A DNA stretch of 64,000 nt from Paraglaciecola polaris LMG 21857 (GCF_000315055.1 NZ_BAER01000015.1:1-64000), one strand, 5' to 3'. Counted from the first letter of the stretch, positions 8,720 to 18,511 are shown. The notes: a model not told the origin generated them from the letters alone. Made by a program: numbers and translations.

Positions 8720-9826
8720 ATGGGGACAGTGTGTATTATCGGGGCAAGGAATGTTCCAAACTTCATTGGCGGAATTGAGACGGTTTGTGCTCAGCTTTAC
8801 CCTCAATTAAAAGGTATAACGCCCGAGTATTCTTACACTCTATTTACGCGTGTTAAGCCAATCAATAAGGCTGATCAGCAATATGCTGGCCTCACCTTAA
8901 AATATATTCCTACCATTGATATTTCCGGTATGGAAACCTTACTGCATACACTGTTTGCGATTATCTACGCGCGTCTATTTGTGCACCCTCAAATTATGCA
9001 TCTACACGGTATCGGCCCCGGTTTTTTTGCGCCTTTGTCACGGCTGTTTGGTTTTAAAACGGTTGTGACGCATCACGCAGTTGACTATGAGCGACCCAAA
9101 TGGGGACGCTTGGGTCGAGCCTTTTTAATTCAGGGCGAACGCAATGCCTGTCGTTATGCCCATAGGGTTATATGTGTTAGCCAAGCGTTAAAAAACGATT
9201 TAGATAAGCGCTTTGCAAAAAATAGCCAGCGTTATGTCACGATCCGAAATGGTGGCTCGTTAGATTTTACCCAACATCTTGATGAGCGAAATATTTTAGC
9301 GGAGTTTTCCCTTACCTCGGCTGGTTATATTCTCGCGGTAGGCCGTCTTGAACAAACCAAGGCCTTTCATGAATTGATTGCGGCCTATCTGCAGATTGAA
9401 CAGCCGGTCAAAAAATTGGTGATATGTGGGGTAGGGATCCACGCTGAACAATATGTGAAGGATTTAACCAAAAACGCCTCAGAGAATATCATTTTTGCAG
9501 GTTTTCAAAGCGGTGAGCGACTTAAAACCTTGTACGCCAATGCCGCACTATTTATGCATCCCTCGCACATGGAAGGTTTTTGCTTAGTGGTCTCTGAAGC
9601 ACTTTCTGCCGGTGTGCCTATTGCCCTGTCTGATATTCCCCCGCACCGGGAATTCAAACTACCGGAGCAATGCTTTTTCAACATTGGTGACATAGCAGCA
9701 ATGAAAGATATTTTGCAGCAGGATGATTTTAGCGCTTATCAATCGCCACAGGCGTTCGAACACCAGAGCTTAAATACCTGGCTGGTCAGTGCAGAAAAAC
9801 ATAAAGCCTTGTATCAGGCTTTATAG
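8720..9826 (+). CDS. GT4 family glycosyltransferase
   Basis: This 368-residue protein has the two-domain GT-B layout of glycosyltransferase family 4. The N-terminal domain begins 'VCIIGARNVPNFIGGIETVCAQL', where the GGIE loop is typical of the acceptor/donor binding start, and the middle has 'GIGPGFFAPLSRLFGFKTVVTHHAVDYE'-like elements split over residues 95-125. The C-terminal domain has 'ILAVGRLEQTKAFHELIAAY' near 202 and the nucleotide-sugar signature around 'MHPSHMEGFCLVVSEAL', containing the E-x7-E pair, near 285. It should transfer one sugar from an activated donor during glycan assembly at the inner face of the membrane. The neighbouring glycosyltransferase on the other strand converges with it. 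Donor and linkage cannot be told. ATG 8720 follows an ACGGAG ribosome site at slightly long spacing. Confidence 0.9.
   Translation: MGTVCIIGARNVPNFIGGIETVCAQLYPQLKGITPEYSYTLFTRVKPINKADQQYAGLTLKYIPTIDISGMETLLHTLFAIIYARLFVHPQIMHLHGIGPGFFAPLSRLFGFKTVVTHHAVDYERPKWGRLGRAFLIQGERNACRYAHRVICVSQALKNDLDKRFAKNSQRYVTIRNGGSLDFTQHLDERNILAEFSLTSAGYILAVGRLEQTKAFHELIAAYLQIEQPVKKLVICGVGIHAEQYVKDLTKNASENIIFAGFQSGERLKTLYANAALFMHPSHMEGFCLVVSEALSAGVPIALSDIPPHREFKLPEQCFFNIGDIAAMKDILQQDDFSAYQSPQAFEHQSLNTWLVSAEKHKALYQAL
9794..9823 (-). terminator. Rho-independent terminator of the minus-strand glycosyltransferase, inside the end of the convergent gene
   Basis: ATAAAGCC (9800-9807) and GGCTTTAT (9816-9823) form a perfect 8-bp stem with an 8-base loop. 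Read on the minus strand it is followed by GTTTTTC, so it can stop transcription coming from the gene ending at 9858. It overlaps the last codons of the plus-strand glycosyltransferase. Confidence 0.6.
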
Positions 9827-9857
9827 CCTCAATTTGCTTGTTGTAAGCCCAGTGAGG

Positions 9858-11003
9858 TTATAAAAATGTTCGAAAATTCTGCCAATACTGGTTAGCAATC
9901 TTGTGAATTTCAAAGTCTAGGCTGCGCTGCAGCGACATTTGCCTATAGTGTTCTAGGGTGTCTGTTTGACTCATTGCATTAATTGCTTGGGTTAAGCTGT
10001 CAATGGATAGCGTTGGTACGAGTATGCCGTATTTGGCCGGATACATAGCGTCAATTGCTAGGGTATCATCATTGGCCAATATTTCTGCTGGCCCAGACTC
10101 ACAATTCGATGCGACCACGGGCAGGCCTAACACCATGGCTTCTAACATCGCATTGGGAAATCCTTCATTGAGGGAGGCGGATATATAAAATACTGCGTTT
10201 TTCATCACTGAAAAGGGGTTGTTAGCGTAACCGGCTAAATGCACCTTCTCACTTAGGTTTTTTGCGTCGATAAGCGCTTGAAGCTTGTTACGCTCTTGGC
10301 TATCTCCGTCGCCTAATATGACCAGATCATAGGGGCAGTCCGCAGCATCATACGCTTTGATAAGCATGCCGAAGTTTTTACTTTTGGTTAGACGTCCCAC
10401 TGCCGCTATATATTGTCGTGACAGGGCAAACTCGTTGGTTTGCTTGCCGTCGTGGCAAATTTGCTTATGGTCATAGGGATTGAAGATGGTCAGGGTACGC
10501 GCCTTGGGCATATTAAAATTCTGCACCAGATCGTTTGTCACCCCTGTTGACACACCAAGTGCCTGGCTGGCAAATGGATAAACCACCCTGGGTACCATTT
10601 TACTTAAGACGAGTTTTAAACCACTAAATTGCAGCGCCAAATGCGAGCTGAGGTGCATGCGTTCGCAGATTATGGCCGGGCGGCGGTGCAGTATTCGATT
10701 GACGATAACGTTCGCTACATTTGAGCGAACTAACAGGCTCACACATAAACTGGGTTTAAGTGCTGACAGTTTTTGGGCTAGCAAATAAACGCTGCGTATT
10801 AACGAGCGGCGGCTATCTAGCCTGTGCATAGTAACGAATTCAGGCATGATCCTGTGTTCTTTTTCGCGGTCGAGTAATATCAGGTGAATATTGAATTGTT
10901 CGTGCTGTGGCGTGGCTTGCAATATGTTATTTAGGGCGCGCTCAGCGCCGCCTAGCCCTAACGAATTAATAATAAAGACCACCACTGGCTTGTTATCGCG
11001 CAT
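9858..11003 (-). CDS. GT4 family glycosyltransferase
   Basis: A second GT4 enzyme, 381 residues. The N-terminus 'VVFIINSLGLGGAERALNNIL' has the GGAER loop common to GT4 enzymes of O-antigen and capsule synthesis. The C-terminal Rossmann domain shows 'YIAAVGRLTKSKNFGMLIKAY' near 208 and the donor-binding segment 'SASLNEGFPNAMLEAMVLG' near 288, with both Glu of the E-x7-E motif. It is most likely a cytoplasmic transferase that adds a hexose or similar sugar to a lipid-linked glycan. It is on the same strand as the upstream acyltransferase at 11142-13079 with a 138-base gap, so co-transcription is possible. It is not a close paralogue of the plus-strand glycosyltransferase. Specific donor and acceptor are unknown. 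Confidence 0.9.
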   Translation of the reverse strand: MRDNKPVVVFIINSLGLGGAERALNNILQATPQHEQFNIHLILLDREKEHRIMPEFVTMHRLDSRRSLIRSVYLLAQKLSALKPSLCVSLLVRSNVANVIVNRILHRRPAIICERMHLSSHLALQFSGLKLVLSKMVPRVVYPFASQALGVSTGVTNDLVQNFNMPKARTLTIFNPYDHKQICHDGKQTNEFALSRQYIAAVGRLTKSKNFGMLIKAYDAADCPYDLVILGDGDSQERNKLQALIDAKNLSEKVHLAGYANNPFSVMKNAVFYISASLNEGFPNAMLEAMVLGLPVVASNCESGPAEILANDDTLAIDAMYPAKYGILVPTLSIDSLTQAINAMSQTDTLEHYRQMSLQRSLDFEIHKIANQYWQNFRTFL

Positions 11004-11141
11004 TCATCCCTCTGCTTGGTATTTCATTTGAATGTGACAGGTCACATTTTCTAAGCCTATGGTAGCAAGGTAATAAGCGATTGCGTTACGTTTATACCGT
11101 AATAGGAACAAACCCGTGCGCTTATTTACCTCACCAGCTGA

Positions 11142-13079
11142 TTACTCAGCGGATGCTTCGAGCGTTTTGCCGGTCCCTTCAATTGCGTTTACAATTTCGC
11201 CTTCAAGGTAATAGCTTATCGTTTGCCCAGCTGTTACAGATATGTGATGGGCGTCTTTATACATAATTTCGCCGTTCTGGCTGCCACCACACTTTTCGTC
11301 ATCACAGAAGAAGCTGTCTAGGGCAATCATGTTTTTGCTTGGGTAAAGCATTTCTTCGAAGCGTTTGAGCTTGATGTCGTAGTCACTTCGTAGCACATAC
11401 TCTTCTTGATCATTCAGGCCTAACTGGTGCCTGAAAAAAGCGCGGGGGATATTGGTTTTTTGTCTGGGAATTTGCGGTACAAATGCATATTTTAAGTGAT
11501 TAACTTCAAAAAATGCGATGGTTCTTTGTAAAGCGGCGTGCATTTCCTCAACCTGTGAAACGTCTGTTTCAAGTAGCCCATACTCAATGTAATTATCCCA
11601 GGCGCTGACGTCTAAGATAAGATCATAGCGATCAGTCTGACTGAGTAAATGTGATTGCATAAATTGGTTATGAAAATAGCAGTCTTCGGCCCCTTTGCGT
11701 CTTGTTTCTACTAGGCTTGGGCAACCTGAGGTATTCATCGCATGTATGGTAAACCGGTCGGAAAAATTATCTAACGCTGACATTAAGGCCGATGCGTGAG
11801 AATCTCCCCACAGCAGGATAGAGTACTGGGCGTCAACCCCTTCTTTGACGGTACATATTGAGAATTGCCCTTTTAGCCTTTTGGTATCGGTACAACGATC
11901 GCGATAGGGTTCACTGACTAATGAATTATTATAGGCGCTGAGGCCCGTTGCATTCATCTGCAAAAAACGGTTATTAGATTGTAAGGTAAAGAAAGAAACA
12001 CTCGCCACCAGCAGCGCAGCGAACCCCAGCAGGCTGGGCTTGGTGTAGGCGCTTTGATAAAACGAAGCTAATCTAAGTGGCTGCTCGATTACGCGATAAG
12101 ACAAATAAGCAATCAAAAAGGTAACCGTAAAATAGGCTGCCATGTTGAGGGCTGAAGTGTTGTCAATTAGCCACTCGAAGCCGACCCATATTGGCCAATG
12201 CCATAAGTACAATGAGTAAGATAACAAGCCGATAAATACCACGGGTTTTGCACTTAATACCCGGTATAAAAATCCTGTGGTACTGCGGTCGATAAGCATC
12301 AACAGCGTACCTAAAACGGGTAAAACAGCATAAAAACTAGGGAAAGCGAGATAACGATCATATTGAACAGCCGCGATAGCGACGCAGATAAAGCCGATTT
12401 CACGTAGGTATTTAATCTTGCTAAACGCGTCGGGCTTGTGGGTGAGATGAACAGCAAATAATGCGCCCAATCCCATTTCATAAAACCGTGTCGGCAGCAC
12501 ATAAAAACTGACGAAACTCAAGCTGTTAGGGGCGTATATGTATGCCAATACGAGTGATATTGAACAAGCAAATCCCACAGTTAATAAAACGACGTTTTTC
12601 TTAAATTTGAGCAGCGTCAGAATAAATAGCGCTAAGGGGAACAGAAAATAAAACTGCTCTTCAACGCTTAGGCTCCATGTGTGCAGTAAAGGTTGAAGCT
12701 CTAAGTTTGGGCTGAAATAGCTAGAGGTTTGCCAGAAATATAAATTCGAAACAAATAATAATGAAGCCGTTGCAGATTTGGCCAACATTTGAAATAAATT
12801 CGGTGGATAGATAAAGGCAAAGACTAATAAGGTGATCAAAGTCATAAAAATACTAGCAGGTAGTAGTCGTCTTGCTCGCCTCTTATAGAAGTCCACAAAC
12901 GAAAAATTACCAGCCAACATTTTCGGATAAATAATAGAGGTGATCAGAAAACCGCTAATAGCGAAAAATATATCTACGCCTATGTAGCCACCAGGAAATA
13001 ATGTGATTTTCGAATGAAATAGAATGACTAATATAACGGCTATGGCCCGTAGACCATCGATGTCTGCTCTATATTTCAT
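11142..13079 (-). CDS. OafA/YrhL-type membrane O-acyltransferase with C-terminal SGNH domain
   Basis: This 645-residue protein repeats the architecture of the gene at 921-2798. It begins 'MKYRADIDGLRAIAVILVILFH', has 'GGYIGVDIFFAISGFLIT', the signature 'LLHTWSLSVEEQFYFLFP' near 137, and about ten membrane segments. The C-terminal SGNH domain has 'ILLWGDSHASALMSAL' with the nucleophile Ser and 'DAHHISVTAGQ' with the Asp/His pair. It should acylate an exported glycan. Having two enzymes of this type plus an MBOAT system within 13 kb suggests that the glycan carries more than one acyl decoration. The ATG at 13079 fits the family N-terminus. Convergence or divergence: its 3' side faces the glycosyltransferase at 9858; its 5' side is divergent from the VanZ protein. 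Confidence 0.9.
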   Translation of the reverse strand: MKYRADIDGLRAIAVILVILFHSKITLFPGGYIGVDIFFAISGFLITSIIYPKMLAGNFSFVDFYKRRARRLLPASIFMTLITLLVFAFIYPPNLFQMLAKSATASLLFVSNLYFWQTSSYFSPNLELQPLLHTWSLSVEEQFYFLFPLALFILTLLKFKKNVVLLTVGFACSISLVLAYIYAPNSLSFVSFYVLPTRFYEMGLGALFAVHLTHKPDAFSKIKYLREIGFICVAIAAVQYDRYLAFPSFYAVLPVLGTLLMLIDRSTTGFLYRVLSAKPVVFIGLLSYSLYLWHWPIWVGFEWLIDNTSALNMAAYFTVTFLIAYLSYRVIEQPLRLASFYQSAYTKPSLLGFAALLVASVSFFTLQSNNRFLQMNATGLSAYNNSLVSEPYRDRCTDTKRLKGQFSICTVKEGVDAQYSILLWGDSHASALMSALDNFSDRFTIHAMNTSGCPSLVETRRKGAEDCYFHNQFMQSHLLSQTDRYDLILDVSAWDNYIEYGLLETDVSQVEEMHAALQRTIAFFEVNHLKYAFVPQIPRQKTNIPRAFFRHQLGLNDQEEYVLRSDYDIKLKRFEEMLYPSKNMIALDSFFCDDEKCGGSQNGEIMYKDAHHISVTAGQTISYYLEGEIVNAIEGTGKTLEASAE

Positions 13080-13539
13080 GAATCACATCCTGTTTTTAGC
13101 AGGGCGCGAGTATGAGTTGGCCGTCTAGTGCTGTCGCCGTGAATGGCAGAATGTAGATAAGTGCGAGTTCGCCATGTGAAGCCGTTGCTTATAAAAATAT
13201 CCATATCAATTATTCATACACATCCATTTGTAGAGTTAGAGCAAAATAAACGCTGCTAACGGCTTATGCAAGCACTGTATGTGGCTCATCTGCGTTGTAT
13301 CGTTGATGTAGGGAGACAGTAATGTTAATTTCCTGACATGTAACGCATTGAATTCATGAGGTATAATGGTAGAAAGCTGCTTTTATCATGCTACTAAATT
13401 CAGCTGCTTATTGATGGATGAAAGTTGTACAATATTTTGCACGAATGCGTACCCTTGTTAGTGTTGATTCGTTCAACTGGACGTGAGATACACGTTAGCG
13501 GCATAAATAATCGCACATACCCAACCAATGTAAGGCGGA
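13080..13539. other. Divergent intergenic region upstream of the VanZ-like gene
   Basis: A 460-base gap between divergent genes. A -10-like TATAAT occurs at about 13362-13367 on the plus strand, but no -35 element at normal spacing is visible. No coding frame, tRNA or strong hairpin is seen. Confidence 0.4.
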
Positions 13540-15849
13540 TTGACATTGTTGATACGAGATAGAACAACGCTCATAAAAATAACAATATTTTACGCAATAT
13601 TTATTATATTCGGCAGCTTTGTACCCTTTAACGTTAATCAACTAACGTTCGGGGAAGCCGTGCAGGGGTTTAGCGATTTAAACAAATTTGATTTCGCTAT
13701 TGTCAATCGCTCGGATTGGTTCACTAATTTCCTGTTGTTCATGCCAATAACTTATTTGCTGCTGATGGTTATTCAGCGCAGTCATTCTCGGTTGATACGC
13801 ACGTTGCAGCTGATTTTCATTTGCGCTGCTTTACTGTGTATTTCTGCTGGCATTGAGTTTGTGCAGTTTTTTTTGAATGACAGAGTGTCGTCATTTAAAG
13901 ATGTTTTTGCCCAGTTTCTAGGCATGTTACTCAGTTTTATACTTTATCTTTTCACCCGGGTTAAATTTATCCGTCTCGTTAATAAACTGAATCGTTACGG
14001 GGGGAAAAATAAATGGATATCCTACGCTAATGGCACCTTAGCGGTATTGGTGATTTATAGCCTGATGCCCCTAGATTTATCTGTCAGTCCGGTTGAAATA
14101 TTCAAAAAATGGCAAGCGGGCAGGATAACCATCATTCCATTTGCGTCGTTTGAGTTTTCCATTAATGAAGGTGTGTTTGGCATAATGTCAGACATTTTTT
14201 TATGGGGCTTTATCACGTGGCTATATATTAAAAGTGCGAAGTATCAAGCTAACTATATTTTAAAATTGTGCTTAATGTACGCCCTAGGCATAGAGCTAGC
14301 ACAATTATTTGTATTAAGCCGATATACGGATGCAACCGATGTCGTCAGCGCTTTTATTGGCATTATGATCGCCTTAAAATTCTTTACTGCACAGCATGTT
14401 AGTACCCAGCGTAACGATGTACATACTACGCAAGTAAATAGGCGTTTCTCACTCTATGCTCAAGAAGCACTGTGCGTAGCATGGTGTGTTTTGTTGTTGT
14501 TTTTAGCTGTGTATCCATTTGAATTCATACAAAATAAAGCCGCATTGTTTAGTAATTTCCAAGGATTTTTTTCTGTCCCATTAGAAACCTATTGGCGAGA
14601 GGGGCCGTTGCAGGCGGTCACTCAGCTGCTCAGAAAAGTGTTATTGGTTGCGCCGTTAGGCATTCTGTTAGCGTCTATTGCGTTCAAACATCAGTTGCAC
14701 AAGCAATATCGCATTATGCTGGGGCTGGCTGGGATTGCTTTTTTATTCGTACTGGAATTGTTGCAGATATTTATTGTTAATAAGGTGGCTGTGGCCAGTG
14801 ACGTAGGGCTAAATTTGCTGGGATTATTTTTAGGGCAAAAAGTGTACTTAATGCACTCGAGTCAAAATAAAACACCTGAACGTCGATTTGATGTGCCGCA
14901 AAATTATAAAAAGTATTACCTGTTGGCGGTATTTGTCATGCTGGCTATTTCGTTGTATTTCATACAGGGCGATGATCGCACCCCATACAATGTTAAAGAG
15001 CTTTTTACGCAGGATTTTGTCTGGTTAAGCAGTATCATGATGTCATTATCTCTGATGGTCGCTTTTGCGCTTCCGCCTATTGCGCTTGATAAATTAACAG
15101 CCCGTAAAAAAACATCGGCGCTAACACTACTGGGGTTGTCAGTAGCCCATTGCCTCTTGGTCTTTAACCTGTTTTATATGACGTTCCCCAATGAAAGTTT
15201 ATTTGACATTTTGGGCTACCCTACCTGGCGTGATCAGTCTCATTACCTTGAACTAGGTTATCGATTTTTAGGCTTTTATCTTCCTATCTCGGCGGCATTT
15301 TTGCTTGTTTATTGTTGGCTGACGCCCACTAAATCGATTGGCTTCAAAGGCAATCGGCTGGCCTTCTCGTTGTTGTACGCTTTTTTCGTTTTACCCGTGT
15401 CATATTGGGTTGTGGTGGTGCAAGCGGGTACAGATAATATTATTGAATTACTGCCCAACAACGGCCATTCATTCAAGCTGCTGTATATTGTGGGCTACAT
15501 ACTTTTGCTCATATACGCGTCTGGTTGGTGGGTGAAAAAAGCTCCTTCGGCTAGTCGCATGAAGCGTGCGGCTTATTGTTTTGTAACGGTCGTGTCAGCA
15601 CCCCTTGGGTTTTATCTTATTCAGCACGGTATGCAAGACGTGATTATCAAATACGGTCGCGTGTTTTCAGGCCTGCAGTTTATTTTAAGTCCTTCCAGGG
15701 AAAGTTTGTTATCACAAGAACAGCTGTTTTTTAGATTTTCAATTTTGCATTTTATGCTGCTCATTATGTTCTTTATTAACGGATTCGCTGCAAAAACGCT
15801 CTCACCCAGACCTAGTACAGGGCACACATTAGCCGGTGCCGCCGGCTGA
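13540..15849 (+). CDS. Membrane protein with three tandem VanZ-like units
   Basis: This 769-residue polytopic membrane protein contains three successive VanZ-like units. Unit 1 (about 10-140) has 'IIFGSFVPF', 'DWFTNFLLFMPITYLLLMV' and 'SAGIEFVQFFLNDRVSSFKDV'. Unit 2 (about 160-285) has 'YSLMPLDLS', 'IMSDIFLWGFITW' and 'GIELAQLFVLSRYTDATDVV'. Unit 3 (about 305-445) has 'FLAVYPFEF', 'LRKVLLVAPLGILLA' and 'VLELLQIFIVNKVAVASDV'. The last 320 residues are another six or so membrane segments without recognised motifs. VanZ proteins are linked to glycopeptide resistance and cell-envelope glycans, but their activity is poorly known. No ATG is available: TTG at 13540 or 13546 follows AAGGCGG, and the second has the better spacing. 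Neighbouring glycan genes suggest an envelope role. Confidence 0.75.
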   Translation: MTLLIRDRTTLIKITIFYAIFIIFGSFVPFNVNQLTFGEAVQGFSDLNKFDFAIVNRSDWFTNFLLFMPITYLLLMVIQRSHSRLIRTLQLIFICAALLCISAGIEFVQFFLNDRVSSFKDVFAQFLGMLLSFILYLFTRVKFIRLVNKLNRYGGKNKWISYANGTLAVLVIYSLMPLDLSVSPVEIFKKWQAGRITIIPFASFEFSINEGVFGIMSDIFLWGFITWLYIKSAKYQANYILKLCLMYALGIELAQLFVLSRYTDATDVVSAFIGIMIALKFFTAQHVSTQRNDVHTTQVNRRFSLYAQEALCVAWCVLLLFLAVYPFEFIQNKAALFSNFQGFFSVPLETYWREGPLQAVTQLLRKVLLVAPLGILLASIAFKHQLHKQYRIMLGLAGIAFLFVLELLQIFIVNKVAVASDVGLNLLGLFLGQKVYLMHSSQNKTPERRFDVPQNYKKYYLLAVFVMLAISLYFIQGDDRTPYNVKELFTQDFVWLSSIMMSLSLMVAFALPPIALDKLTARKKTSALTLLGLSVAHCLLVFNLFYMTFPNESLFDILGYPTWRDQSHYLELGYRFLGFYLPISAAFLLVYCWLTPTKSIGFKGNRLAFSLLYAFFVLPVSYWVVVVQAGTDNIIELLPNNGHSFKLLYIVGYILLLIYASGWWVKKAPSASRMKRAAYCFVTVVSAPLGFYLIQHGMQDVIIKYGRVFSGLQFILSPSRESLLSQEQLFFRFSILHFMLLIMFFINGFAAKTLSPRPSTGHTLAGAAG

Positions 15850-16001
15850 AATCCTTGTTTAAAGATTGCCGAATGTTGCGACTTTAACGTTGTTAGCTGC
15901 CGGCGAACGCTAATTTTCCGGCATTGGTCAACTGGTGCTTTTGCCGAGCGCAAAAACTCGGTAAGGTGTTGTTCGCAATAAATATAAGCAAAGGAATACA
16001 G

Positions 16002-18407
16002 ATGTTGAAGTCAAAACAATGGGGAACACTGGCATTATTGTGCTGGGTGCTGAACGTGGCAAATGTGTCGGCTGAAACGGCAAAAGCGACCAGCATCAGT
16101 GAATTTACCCAAGGGATGGCGCATAAAACCGGTTTCTTTGACTTTTACTATGACGTACAAGGCGACAAAGTCTATTTGAGCATTGATAAACTCGATCAGC
16201 CATTTCTATTTCAAAGCAGTTTACCCCAAGGCATTGGCTCAAATGATATTGGCCTAGATCGCGGTCAGTTGGGGGAAACGCGTTTGGTTGAATTTCAGCG
16301 TTTTGGTAACAAGGTGATGCTAAATCAACTCAATACCGCCTATCGTGCAAGCTCGGCTAACCCTGCTGAGCAAGCCAGTATTGATGAAGCCTTTGCTGAC
16401 TCAGTGTTGGTCGGTTTACCCGTGGTGGCCACAGACAAAGACACTGTACTGGTGGACTACACGGATTTTTTGTTTTCTGATATTCACCAAATTAGCGATC
16501 GTTTAACTGCGACTAAGCAGGGCAGTTACAGCCCAGATGCCAGTCGCAGCGGTGTGTACCTCAAGCGCAGTAAGGCGTTTGCGGATAACACTGAACTTGA
16601 GTCATTAGTTACTTTTGGCGGCAGCCAGCCCGGTGAATATGTACAGCAAGTGACCCCAGCAGCCAAAAGCATTACCGTGCATTTGCATCATTCTTTAATT
16701 CGCTTGCCGGATGACAAATACCAAACGCGCACGTTTGTGCCTTTTTCTGGTTTTTGGGCCACAGGCTATGAAGATTATTCGGCGCCGCTTGGGCAAAGCA
16801 TGAGCAAACAGTTTATTCCTCGTCATCGCCTGACGAAGAAAAATCCCAAGGCTAAGATCAGCGAAGCGGTTGAACCCATTGTTTATTATCTAGACCCCGG
16901 GATCCCTGAACCGGTATTAGGGGCTTTACTTGACGGAGCGCGCTGGTGGAACCAAGCCTTTAGCGCCATTGGTTATAAAGATGCTTTTCAGGTGAAAGTT
17001 TTACCCGCAGGGGCTGACCCAATGGACGTGCGTTACAATGTGATCCAGTGGGTACACAGAGCCACAAGAGGTTGGTCTTATGGTAGTTCAGTGGTGGACC
17101 CTCGCACAGGCGAAATTATAAAAGGCCACGTGACGTTAGGCTCGCTGCGGGTGCGTCAAGATTATTTAATTGCCCTGGGTTTAACCAGTCCATTTAAAGA
17201 TGAAAATGTGAGCACCCAAGGGCAAAAAGAAATGGCGCTGGCACGTATTCGCCAATTGTCAGCCCATGAAGTGGGCCATACCTTAGGCATTGCCCACAAC
17301 TTCGCCGCCAGCGAATATGGCCGTGAGTCAGTGATGGATTATCCCCACCCAAAAATCACCTTAGACAATGGCCAAATTAGTCTAGAAGGTGCGTATGCCA
17401 CAGGCATGGGGGCATGGGATAATTATGTTATTGCTTACGGTTATCAGGATTACCCGAATGGCCAAGATGAAGTCAAAGGGCTTGATGCCTTAGTTACAAA
17501 AGCCCGGGCCAGTGGTATGGGTTATCAGTCTGATCCTGATGCGCGACCACTGCATGCTGCCAATCCTTCGGGGAATTTGTGGGACTCAGGCAGCGACGCA
17601 GTCGCAGAGCTGAAAAGGATCAGCGAAGTGCGCAAGGTTGCCCTTGAGCAATTTGGTATCAATAGCATTCCCACTGGCGATACGTTGTCTTCGTTAGAAG
17701 AACGCTTAGTGCCTATCTATTTGCTGCACAGATACCAGCTAGATGCCGTGGCGAAAGTCGTGGGTGGGGTAGCATATGAATATGAAAGTAAGGGCGATTA
17801 TGCACAAGCTAAAGGTGCACGGGTGGTCAGTGGCAAAGCACAGCAAAACGCACTAACAGCCTTGCTCGATACCCTTCAGCCTGATTATTTACGGATACCA
17901 GAGCATATTATCAAGCTGATCCCGCCAAAAGCTTATGGTGAGTCTCGTACTCGGGAGAGTTTTCAAGGTCGCACCGGATTAACCTTTGATCCCGTTTCAG
18001 CAGGGGAGTCAGCGGCTAACTATAGTTTAACCCTATTGTTACAACCCCAACGCTTGAATCGTTTGGCTCAGCAACACAGCATGGATAAAGACATTCCGGG
18101 AGTGAACAGTGTCATTTCCACTTTGCTGGCCCGTAGTCTTAAGCAACAAAGTGAAACACAGCTTTCCCAGCGTATCAATTATGTGGTGTTAGATGGTTTA
18201 GTTAAGGTGCTGTCAAACCCAGAACTGGCCCCTGAAGTGGAAGGGGCAATAGAATTACAGCTACGAGACTTAACCAAATGGTTAGACAGCTTGAAAAAAC
18301 GCGGGCAAAATCGTGTGTTGGCTGAGCAGTTAAATCAATTTTGGCAAACTGGGCAGTGGCCGGCACACTTTACAGCTAAGCCGTTACCACCTGGCTCACC
18401 GATTTAG
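16002..18407 (+). CDS. Exported zinc metalloprotease of the DUF5117/DUF4953 type
   Basis: The 801-residue protein starts at ATG 16002, eight bases after AAGGAA, with a signal peptide 'MLKSKQWGTLALLCWVLNV...SA'. The frame extends further upstream but without family-like sequence. A zincin motif HEVGHTLGIAH lies at residues 422-432, the extended metzincin form HExxHxxGxxH with ligands His422, His426, His432 and catalytic Glu423; a Met-turn-like 'ESVMDYP' follows. The N-terminal ~250 residues match the DUF5117 beta-rich region and the C-terminal part the DUF4953 helical region. Proteins of this kind are exported, mostly uncharacterised metalloproteases of marine bacteria and Bacteroidetes. It stands alone between the VanZ gene and hemN, with no operon partner. 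Confidence 0.85.
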   Translation: MLKSKQWGTLALLCWVLNVANVSAETAKATSISEFTQGMAHKTGFFDFYYDVQGDKVYLSIDKLDQPFLFQSSLPQGIGSNDIGLDRGQLGETRLVEFQRFGNKVMLNQLNTAYRASSANPAEQASIDEAFADSVLVGLPVVATDKDTVLVDYTDFLFSDIHQISDRLTATKQGSYSPDASRSGVYLKRSKAFADNTELESLVTFGGSQPGEYVQQVTPAAKSITVHLHHSLIRLPDDKYQTRTFVPFSGFWATGYEDYSAPLGQSMSKQFIPRHRLTKKNPKAKISEAVEPIVYYLDPGIPEPVLGALLDGARWWNQAFSAIGYKDAFQVKVLPAGADPMDVRYNVIQWVHRATRGWSYGSSVVDPRTGEIIKGHVTLGSLRVRQDYLIALGLTSPFKDENVSTQGQKEMALARIRQLSAHEVGHTLGIAHNFAASEYGRESVMDYPHPKITLDNGQISLEGAYATGMGAWDNYVIAYGYQDYPNGQDEVKGLDALVTKARASGMGYQSDPDARPLHAANPSGNLWDSGSDAVAELKRISEVRKVALEQFGINSIPTGDTLSSLEERLVPIYLLHRYQLDAVAKVVGGVAYEYESKGDYAQAKGARVVSGKAQQNALTALLDTLQPDYLRIPEHIIKLIPPKAYGESRTRESFQGRTGLTFDPVSAGESAANYSLTLLLQPQRLNRLAQQHSMDKDIPGVNSVISTLLARSLKQQSETQLSQRINYVVLDGLVKVLSNPELAPEVEGAIELQLRDLTKWLDSLKKRGQNRVLAEQLNQFWQTGQWPAHFTAKPLPPGSPI

Positions 18408-18433
18408 CACATTACCCCTTGATTTGACATGGA

Positions 18434-18454
18434 GCTCACTTAGATTAAGTGAGC
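18434..18454 (+). terminator. Hairpin after the metalloprotease gene, possible terminator
   Basis: GCTCACTTA (18434-18442) and TAAGTGAGC (18446-18454) form a perfect 9-bp stem with a 3-base loop, 27 bases after the stop codon. There is no T-run behind it, so it may be a weak terminator or an RNA-stabilising 3' end. Confidence 0.4.
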
Positions 18455-18511
18455 GTCATTGAACTTAGGCTACCTTCACCGAGTGGGATGAGATTAATGG
18501 CTCAGCCTAGG

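Noticed and set aside
15621-15953. 110-codon minus-strand frame over the end of the VanZ gene
   Set aside because: It is a shadow of the plus-strand gene; composition is not protein-like.
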